Shown one piece after another: positions 58,823 to 64,000 of a stretch of 64,000 nucleotides of DNA. The notes beneath the pieces were generated by a model. The model saw only the letters and a list, made by a program, of their open reading frames with translations. It was not told the DNA's origin and ran no database searches. Source of the DNA: Arthrobacter sp. efr-133-TYG-118. Its GTDB lineage: Bacteria; Actinomycetota; Actinomycetes; Actinomycetales; Micrococcaceae. The DNA is taken from positions 1 to 64,000 of the forward strand of contig NZ_JARVRH010000015.1 of NCBI RefSeq assembly GCF_030209755.1, in the 5' to 3' direction. A program made the translations under genes and the position numbers. The stretch's first letter is position 1. Each line of letters starts with the position of its first letter.

Positions 58823-60367
58823 ATGAGTGATCGTTCTACGGCAGCGAAGGTGCAGGCTGTGCAAGACGCAGATGCTGCGGCCCTCGCCGAGCTTGGCTAC
58901 AAGCAAGAGCTACATCGCGGCATGTCCGGTTTCTCCAACTTCGCAGTCTCGTTTTCCATCATTTCGATCTTGGCTGGCTGCATTACCTCCTTCAGCATCG
59001 CGCTCAAGTCCGGCGGCCCGGCCGCCATCAACGTGGGTTGGCCAATCGTTGGCCTCCTGGTCTTGTGCGTGGCCCTTTCCATGGCCGAGGTTTGTTCGCG
59101 ATACCCGACAGCCGGCGGCCTGTATTTCTGGGCCGGCCGGCTCGCCAAACGCAACAAGCGGGCCTGGGCCTGGTATGTCGGCTGGTTCAATTTCCTCGGT
59201 GAAGTGGCCGTCACGGCCGCAATCGACTTCGGTTGCGCCACGACAATGATGGCCTTCGCGGCGCTGACTTTCGGCGTCGAACCCACCGCTGGTGGTACGT
59301 TCGTCCTATTCGTCGTCCTCATGGTCATCCACGCACTGCTCAACAGCTTCGGCGTCAAGATTGTCAGCTTCCTCTCCAATGTCTCCGCTTGGTGGCACAT
59401 TGTGGGCGTCGCGATCATTGTGGCGGCGCTGTGGATCATGCCCACGAGCCACCAGTCCTTCGACTGGACAATGACGGCGTGGCACAACGAAACCGGCTTC
59501 ACCTTCGGGCCGTATGTCTTCCTCATGGGCCTGCTCATGTCGCAGTACACCTACACCGGCTACGATGCTTCGGCCCACGTTGCCGAAGAGACCAAGAACG
59601 CCGCCATCGCAGCCCCCAAGGGGATTGTCATGAGCGTGGTCATCTCCATTATCGGTGGCTGGATTCTGCTCTACTCACTCGTCGCCGCGATTCCGAACGG
59701 TTCAGAGGACGGACTGACCACCCTTGGTGCCACGCCAACCGGGTTGCCTCCCGCACAGATTTTCCTGGATGCGCTGGGCAACCCCGGCGTAGCGAAGTTC
59801 CTGCTCGCCATCGTGGTAGGTGCACAATTCTTCTGCGGCATGGCGTCAGTGACCGCCAACTCGCGCATGACTTACGCGTTCTCCCGAGACAACGCACTGC
59901 CGGGGTCCCGCATCTGGGCCAAAGTCAACGCCCGGAGCGGCACCCCGACAAATTCGATCTGGCTCTGCGTTGGCTGCGCGATTGTGCTCGCTTCACCCGC
60001 CCTGTTCAATACAACCGCGTATTTTGCGGTGACGAGCGTTGCCGTCATTGGCCTCTACATCGCGTACATCACCCCGGTATTGCTCCGCAGGCTCAACAAG
60101 AACTTCGTACCGGGTCCGTGGCACCTGGGGAAGTGGAGTCCCGTCATCAACTGGGTAGCAATTGTGTGGGTCGCCATCATCGTGATTCTCTTCGTTCTTC
60201 CGCCCGTCGCAGACATCACCATCGACACCTTCAACTACGCGCCAATCGCCGTCGTGGTCGTCTTCCTCCTTGCCACGGTGCTTTGGTACACCACGGGGCG
60301 TCGGACGTTCATGACGAGTGCCGAACAGGAGCACCTGACGATCGACGCGGATAAGCTGCTCAATTAG
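58823..60367 (+). CDS. APC-superfamily amino acid/amine permease
   Basis: A 514-residue permease with 12 membrane helices. ELHRGMSGFSNFAVSFSIIS in the first helix, PTAGGLYFWAGRLAKRNKRA after helix 3, and GYDASAHVAEETKNAAIAAP with the AEE-type motif are characteristic of the GABA/amine permease branch. The C-terminus has FNYAPIAVVVVFLLATVLWY. The gene opens an operon with a PuuA-like ligase, so the substrate is likely an amine such as putrescine or GABA-type compounds. Start 58823 follows AGAAAGAGAA. Confidence 0.88.
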   Translation: MSDRSTAAKVQAVQDADAAALAELGYKQELHRGMSGFSNFAVSFSIISILAGCITSFSIALKSGGPAAINVGWPIVGLLVLCVALSMAEVCSRYPTAGGLYFWAGRLAKRNKRAWAWYVGWFNFLGEVAVTAAIDFGCATTMMAFAALTFGVEPTAGGTFVLFVVLMVIHALLNSFGVKIVSFLSNVSAWWHIVGVAIIVAALWIMPTSHQSFDWTMTAWHNETGFTFGPYVFLMGLLMSQYTYTGYDASAHVAEETKNAAIAAPKGIVMSVVISIIGGWILLYSLVAAIPNGSEDGLTTLGATPTGLPPAQIFLDALGNPGVAKFLLAIVVGAQFFCGMASVTANSRMTYAFSRDNALPGSRIWAKVNARSGTPTNSIWLCVGCAIVLASPALFNTTAYFAVTSVAVIGLYIAYITPVLLRRLNKNFVPGPWHLGKWSPVINWVAIVWVAIIVILFVLPPVADITIDTFNYAPIAVVVVFLLATVLWYTTGRRTFMTSAEQEHLTIDADKLLN

Positions 60368-60425
60368 CACAACCATGGGCCGCCGGCGGTTCTTCGCCGG
60401 CGGCCTCCCAGCCAGGAAGGTCGCC

Positions 60426-61160
60426 ATGTTCCTCGTTGAACCGATTGAATCCCCCCTGCTGGAGACGGTCTTGCTCCCCGTGCGTGGACACATGGCCTTC
60501 GAGTCGTGCGTCGAGCACTTGGGATCGGCAATTCAGTTGGGGATCTTCAAGACCGGCGAACGCCTCCCACCCGAGCGCGACTTGGCCGAGCGCATGCAGG
60601 TCTCCCGGGCCACGCTGCGCGAAGCGATCAGCGCACTGCGCGCGGCCGGTTTCGTCACGACCGTCCGGGGGAGGGGCGGCGGAACCATCGTCGAACCGGT
60701 CGGCAACGCCCGTCCGCCGGAGCGTCTGGGCAACAAGGACAGGCAGGAGGAAATCAGCGATATCCTCATCTTCCGCTCGGTGATTGAACCCGGGGCCTGC
60801 CATCGGGCGGCTTCGATGCGGCTCAGCGAGGATCAGCGCCGGCTTCTGACCGATTCCCTGGCCGAGGTTGAAAACGCGGGTTCACCGGTGGAATACAGGC
60901 AAGCGGACGCCCGCCTTCACTTGGCTTTCTCCGCTGTTGCGGGGTCGTCCGAACTCAATAAAGCGAGCACCACCATCCAGACAAAGATCCACGAGTTCCT
61001 CGCGGAGATCCCCTTCCTGCAGCGGAATATCGAACATTCAAACCAAGAACATCGATTGATAGTGCAGGCCATCCTCGACGGCGAGCCTGCAGCGGCCCGA
61101 AGCGTCATGGAATTGCACTGCGAGTCCACTGCCGCACTACTCAAGGGACTACTGAAATGA
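60426..61160 (+). CDS. FadR-type GntR-family regulator
   Basis: A 244-residue repressor. The winged helix is LGSAIQLGIFKTGERLPPER then DLAERMQVSRATLREAISAL, with wing GFVTTVRGRGGGTIV. The FCD domain has LIFRSVIEPGACHRAASMRL, ADARLHLAFSAVAGS and EHRLIVQAILDGEPAAARSV. AGGAAGG precedes ATG 60426. It is cotranscribed with the ligase (ATGA overlap) and probably binds the dyad at 58722-58739. Confidence 0.9.
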   Translation: MFLVEPIESPLLETVLLPVRGHMAFESCVEHLGSAIQLGIFKTGERLPPERDLAERMQVSRATLREAISALRAAGFVTTVRGRGGGTIVEPVGNARPPERLGNKDRQEEISDILIFRSVIEPGACHRAASMRLSEDQRRLLTDSLAEVENAGSPVEYRQADARLHLAFSAVAGSSELNKASTTIQTKIHEFLAEIPFLQRNIEHSNQEHRLIVQAILDGEPAAARSVMELHCESTAALLKGLLK

Positions 61161-62557
61161 GCAGCACCATGAACGACATTTCGAACACCGTTCACCCTCG
61201 CAATGACCGTATGCTCACCGTTGAGCAACTTAAGGCGCAGATTGGCGAGGGCGCCATAGACACCGTGATTCTCGGCTTCACCGACATGCAGGGGAGGCTT
61301 CAGGGCAAGCTCCTCCACGCGCAATTCTTCCTGGATTCCGTCCTGGAGCATGGCACCGAAGGCTGCAATTACCTCCTCGCCGTTGACACCGAAATGAACA
61401 CCGTTGATGGCTATGACATTTCCTCGTGGGAAAAAGGCTATGGAGACATGCTCTTCGACATGGATCTGGACACTATCCGCGTCCTTCCCTACCGCGAGGG
61501 GAGTGCACTGATCCAGTGCGACCTGTCCATGACCGACGGCACTCCGGTCTCCGTTTCACCCCGCGCCATGCTCAAGCGCCAGACGGCGAAGGCGGCCGAG
61601 CACGGTTGGAAGGCACTTGCCGGAACCGAGCTTGAGTTTGTGGTCTACAACGACTCCTACGAGCAGGCATGGGACCTGGACTACAAGCACCTCACACCTG
61701 CCAACCAATACAACGTGGACTACTCGCTCCTGGGATCCGGCCGCGTGGAACCCCTGCTTCGCAGGATCCGGAACGAGATGTACGCTGCGGGCATGACGGT
61801 GGAATCCGCCAAAGGTGAATGCAACTTCGGCCAACACGAGATCGCGTTCAAGTACGACGAAGTGGTCACCACGGCGGACAACCATTCCGTCTACAAGACC
61901 GCGGCCAAGGACATCGCCCATGACATGGGCCAATCCATTACCTTCATGGCCAAGCCCAACGAGCGCGAGGGCAATTCCTGCCACATCCACCTGTCCCTGC
62001 GCGGACTCGACGATGAGCTGGTCTTCTGGGACAAGGCCACAGGCGCCCGCACCAAAACCTACGATCACTTCATCGCCGGAGTGCTTGCGACGATGCGGGA
62101 ATTCACGCTCTTTTACGCTCCCAACATCAACTCCTACAAGCGGTTCGTCAAAGGCTCTTTCGCCCCGACCGCGGTGGCCTGGGGCCTCGACAACCGCACC
62201 TGCTCGGTGCGCCTCGTGGGGCATGGCCAAAGCGCGCGGCTGGAAAACCGGCTGCCGGGTGGCGACGTCAACCCTTACTTGGCATTGTCGGCCATGCTGG
62301 CCGGCGGGCTCTACGGAATCGAAAATGAGCTCGAACTCGAACCGGCAACCCTCGGCAACGCATACACTTCGGGCGCTCCCACCGTGCCGACGACGATGCG
62401 GGAAGCGCGGGATCTGTTCGCCAACTCCGTGATCGCCAAGGAAGTCTTCGGTGAGGAAGTGGTCCGGCACTACGTGAACTACGCCGACGTCGAACTGGCA
62501 GCATTTGAGTCCGCCATCACGGACTGGGAGCTACGCCGCGGGTTCGAAAGGCTGTAG
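61157..62557 (+). CDS. Glutamine synthetase-like gamma-glutamylamine ligase (PuuA-like)
   Basis: A 466-residue enzyme of the glutamine synthetase superfamily. ILGFTDMQGRLQGKLLHAQF at the N-terminus, AGTELEFVVYND, GECNFGQHEIAFKYDEVVTT, SCHIHLSLRG and RLENRLPGGDVNPYLALSAM are the conserved blocks. True GlnA carries a regulatory tyrosine loop; the context here with PuuD- and PuuC-like enzymes points to ATP-dependent gamma-glutamylation of an amine. The amine (putrescine, another polyamine or a monoamine) is not readable. Confidence 0.88.
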   Translation: MSSTMNDISNTVHPRNDRMLTVEQLKAQIGEGAIDTVILGFTDMQGRLQGKLLHAQFFLDSVLEHGTEGCNYLLAVDTEMNTVDGYDISSWEKGYGDMLFDMDLDTIRVLPYREGSALIQCDLSMTDGTPVSVSPRAMLKRQTAKAAEHGWKALAGTELEFVVYNDSYEQAWDLDYKHLTPANQYNVDYSLLGSGRVEPLLRRIRNEMYAAGMTVESAKGECNFGQHEIAFKYDEVVTTADNHSVYKTAAKDIAHDMGQSITFMAKPNEREGNSCHIHLSLRGLDDELVFWDKATGARTKTYDHFIAGVLATMREFTLFYAPNINSYKRFVKGSFAPTAVAWGLDNRTCSVRLVGHGQSARLENRLPGGDVNPYLALSAMLAGGLYGIENELELEPATLGNAYTSGAPTVPTTMREARDLFANSVIAKEVFGEEVVRHYVNYADVELAAFESAITDWELRRGFERL

Positions 62558-62562
62558 GGGCA

Positions 62563-63369
62563 ATGACTCGGAATCAGACGCCGGCTCCAGATCCAGGTTC
62601 GAGCCCACGGCCTCGGATCGCCCTGACCACCTATCTCCAAGACGCGAAATGGGGGGTTTGGGATGCGCGGGCAGCGGTGCTGCCGGCGGCATATTTGGAA
62701 GCCGTCGTGGCGGCCGGCGGCACCCCTCTTCTTCTGCCGCCTATCGGCACGGATACCTCCGTACTTGACCTCGTGGATGGCCTGATTGTGGTGGGCGGAG
62801 CCGACGTCGACCCCGGAAATTACGACGCCGAGCCTCACCCAAGCACTCGCAGCCAGCCCGCCCGGGACGAGCACGACATCGCCTTGACGCTGGCCGCATT
62901 GGAGAAGGGGGTTCCTCTGTTTGCCATCTGCCGCGGCGCGCAAATCCTGAACGTGGCCTTGGGCGGAAACCTCATCCAGCACGTGCCGGATGTGCTTCCC
63001 GAGGCCAACTACCAACCCGCATCGGGGGTTTATGGCGAAGTCCAGTTCGGTACCCGGCCGGGGAGCATTATCGCCGAACACCTGGGCGAGCGGGCATCGG
63101 CGCCCGTTTATCACCACCAGATTCTCGACCGGGTTGCCGAAGGCCTGTGCGTCACGGCGTACGCGGCGGACGGCACGATCGAGGCCGTCGAGTCGACCCA
63201 AGGAAGCTGGGCGTTGGGCGTTCAGTTTCACCCTGAACAAAATCGTTCCGACGTGCGCCTCTTTGAAGGATTCATCGAGGCCGCCAGAAGGTACCGGGAC
63301 GGCGAGCCCTGCGCTGAGCGCGTCGACCCAACGACGGAATTCAAACCGACAGAAACGAGCTGGGCGTGA
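62563..63369 (+). CDS. Gamma-glutamyl-GABA hydrolase-like class I glutamine amidotransferase (PuuD-like)
   Basis: A 268-residue class I amidotransferase-fold hydrolase. The nucleophile cysteine is in LFAICRGAQILNVALGG, with the His/Glu pair in GVQFHPEQNRSD. VDGLIVVGGADVDPGNYDA and VYHHQILDRVAEGL are typical of the PuuD family, which releases GABA or an equivalent acid from its gamma-glutamyl form. It lies five bases after the ligase gene and its stop overlaps the dehydrogenase start (GTGA). Confidence 0.9.
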   Translation: MTRNQTPAPDPGSSPRPRIALTTYLQDAKWGVWDARAAVLPAAYLEAVVAAGGTPLLLPPIGTDTSVLDLVDGLIVVGGADVDPGNYDAEPHPSTRSQPARDEHDIALTLAALEKGVPLFAICRGAQILNVALGGNLIQHVPDVLPEANYQPASGVYGEVQFGTRPGSIIAEHLGERASAPVYHHQILDRVAEGLCVTAYAADGTIEAVESTQGSWALGVQFHPEQNRSDVRLFEGFIEAARRYRDGEPCAERVDPTTEFKPTETSWA

Positions 63370-64000
63370 GTGCCACAACTTTTGACATCATCAATCCGGC
63401 CACCGAGGAATTCCTTCAAACTGTTGAACTTGCGTCCCTCGCCGAGACCGACGCCCTGATTGCACGCGCGGCTGGCGCCTTTGAAACCTGGCGGAAAGTG
63501 TCGCCGTCGGACCGGGCACTGCTCTTGCGCCGGTTCGCGGCCGCCGTCGACGCCGATCTGGAGAACCTCGCACAACTGGAAGTCCGCAATGCGGGACACA
63601 CGGTCGGCAACGCCCGCTGGGAAGCGGGCAATGCGCGTGACGTCATCAGTTACTACTCGGCGGCTCCTGAGCGGCACTTCGGGCGGCAGATCCCCGTTGC
63701 CGGAGGCCTCGATGTGACCTTCCACGAGCCGTTGGGCGTTGTCGGCATTATTGTGCCGTGGAACTTTCCCATGCCGATCGCGGCGTGGGGCTTCGCTCCG
63801 GCCCTCGCGGCAGGCAACACGGTGGTCCTCAAGCCTGCGGAACTTACGCCCCTGACGGCGATGAGGCTGGGCGAGTTGGCGCGCGAGGCCGGCCTGCCCG
63901 ACGGCGTGCTGACCATCATCCCGGGGAAGGGCTCCGTGGTGGGAGCGCGCTTCGTGACCCACCCCGCCGTGCGAAAGGTCGTCTTTACCGGGTCCACCGG
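63366..64000 (+). CDS. Aldehyde dehydrogenase, 5' part (partial; PuuC-like by context)
   Basis: The first 211 codons of an NAD(P)-dependent aldehyde dehydrogenase cut by the window edge. FDIINPATEEFLQTVELASL opens the protein, followed by the cofactor region PLGVVGIIVPWNFPMPIAAW, KPAELTPLTAMRLGELAREA and FTGSTG at the edge. The catalytic cysteine lies beyond the window. It starts with GTG overlapping the upstream stop. In a gamma-glutamyl amine route it would oxidise the gamma-glutamyl aldehyde; the amine oxidase/dehydrogenase step is not seen and may lie downstream. Confidence 0.9.
   Translation, partial: MSATTFDIINPATEEFLQTVELASLAETDALIARAAGAFETWRKVSPSDRALLLRRFAAAVDADLENLAQLEVRNAGHTVGNARWEAGNARDVISYYSAAPERHFGRQIPVAGGLDVTFHEPLGVVGIIVPWNFPMPIAAWGFAPALAAGNTVVLKPAELTPLTAMRLGELAREAGLPDGVLTIIPGKGSVVGARFVTHPAVRKVVFTGST

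Noticed and set aside
1..64000. tRNA genes, insertion sequences, phage genes or a replication origin
   Set aside because: None was found by eye on either strand; a dedicated tRNA or IS search would be needed to exclude small or degraded copies.

Overview
The window looks like chromosomal DNA of a high-GC actinobacterium of the Arthrobacter/Paenarthrobacter group. I infer this from the start of a lipoyl synthase ([11 protein letters not shown]), a DUF3073 protein, a Septum_form-domain protein, a mycothiol-type DinB fusion, a HAIR-type heat-shock operator before clpB, and dense ATGA start/stop overlaps. No tRNA, rRNA, insertion sequence or CRISPR array was seen.

Layout. 1-3.8 kb: the start of lipA (minus) behind a tandem glycine riboswitch, then trmB, an MFS permease and a two-module Lrp regulator. 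4.0-9.95 kb: a five-gene, translationally coupled catabolic operon (amidase, small membrane protein, sodium:solute symporter, type III CoA-transferase, fused AccD/AccA-like carboxyltransferase). 10-13.8 kb: an MHS-type permease and M20 amidohydrolase operon divergent from a second two-module Lrp regulator. 13.9-16 kb: an MFS permease followed by gene debris (MarR tail, frameshifted TadE-like stub). 16-24 kb: the main item, a compact indigoidine/minimycin-type gene cluster. It has a MarR regulator and, divergently, a uracil phosphoribosyltransferase homologue, an EamA exporter, a 1294-residue A-Ox-T-TE synthetase, a 45-residue protein, a PsuG-type C-glycosidase and a HAD phosphatase. The gene set matches the published minimycin (C-nucleoside antibiotic)/indigoidine (blue pigment) logic. 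24.2-27.8 kb: a large unrecognised membrane protein and a methyltransferase.

28-44.5 kb is mostly housekeeping and stress functions: a DEAD-box helicase with a long, possibly attenuated leader, an MBL hydrolase, an aldo/keto reductase, paired SMR exporters under a guanidine-III riboswitch, a HutD/Ves protein, trpF, an ArsR/SRPBCC pair with a 14-bp dyad, a YccF protein, poxB with its ribosome site inside a perfect dyad, a GH33-type sialidase, a PadR-DUF1048-DrrAB export operon, a ComB-like phosphatase with a DUF4031-HD protein, and an internally deleted SRPBCC protein. 44.7-64 kb: clpB, a Septum_form protein, DUF3073, a FadR-type regulator facing a deacylase plus polar amino acid ABC operon across a perfect 24-bp palindrome, an ArsR/SRPBCC-DinB pair, a VOC protein, purM-purF, and a gamma-glutamylation type amine operon (APC permease, FadR regulator, PuuA-like ligase, PuuD-like hydrolase, aldehyde dehydrogenase running off the end).

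Two intergenic repeat families recur: a GGACAT...ATGTCC family (29.9-30.05 and 32.7-32.83 kb) and 32-bp tandem units containing GTGAGCGGGCGTCC (34.2-34.4 and 35.9-36.0 kb). All assignments rest on reading motifs and context by eye. No database search was run.
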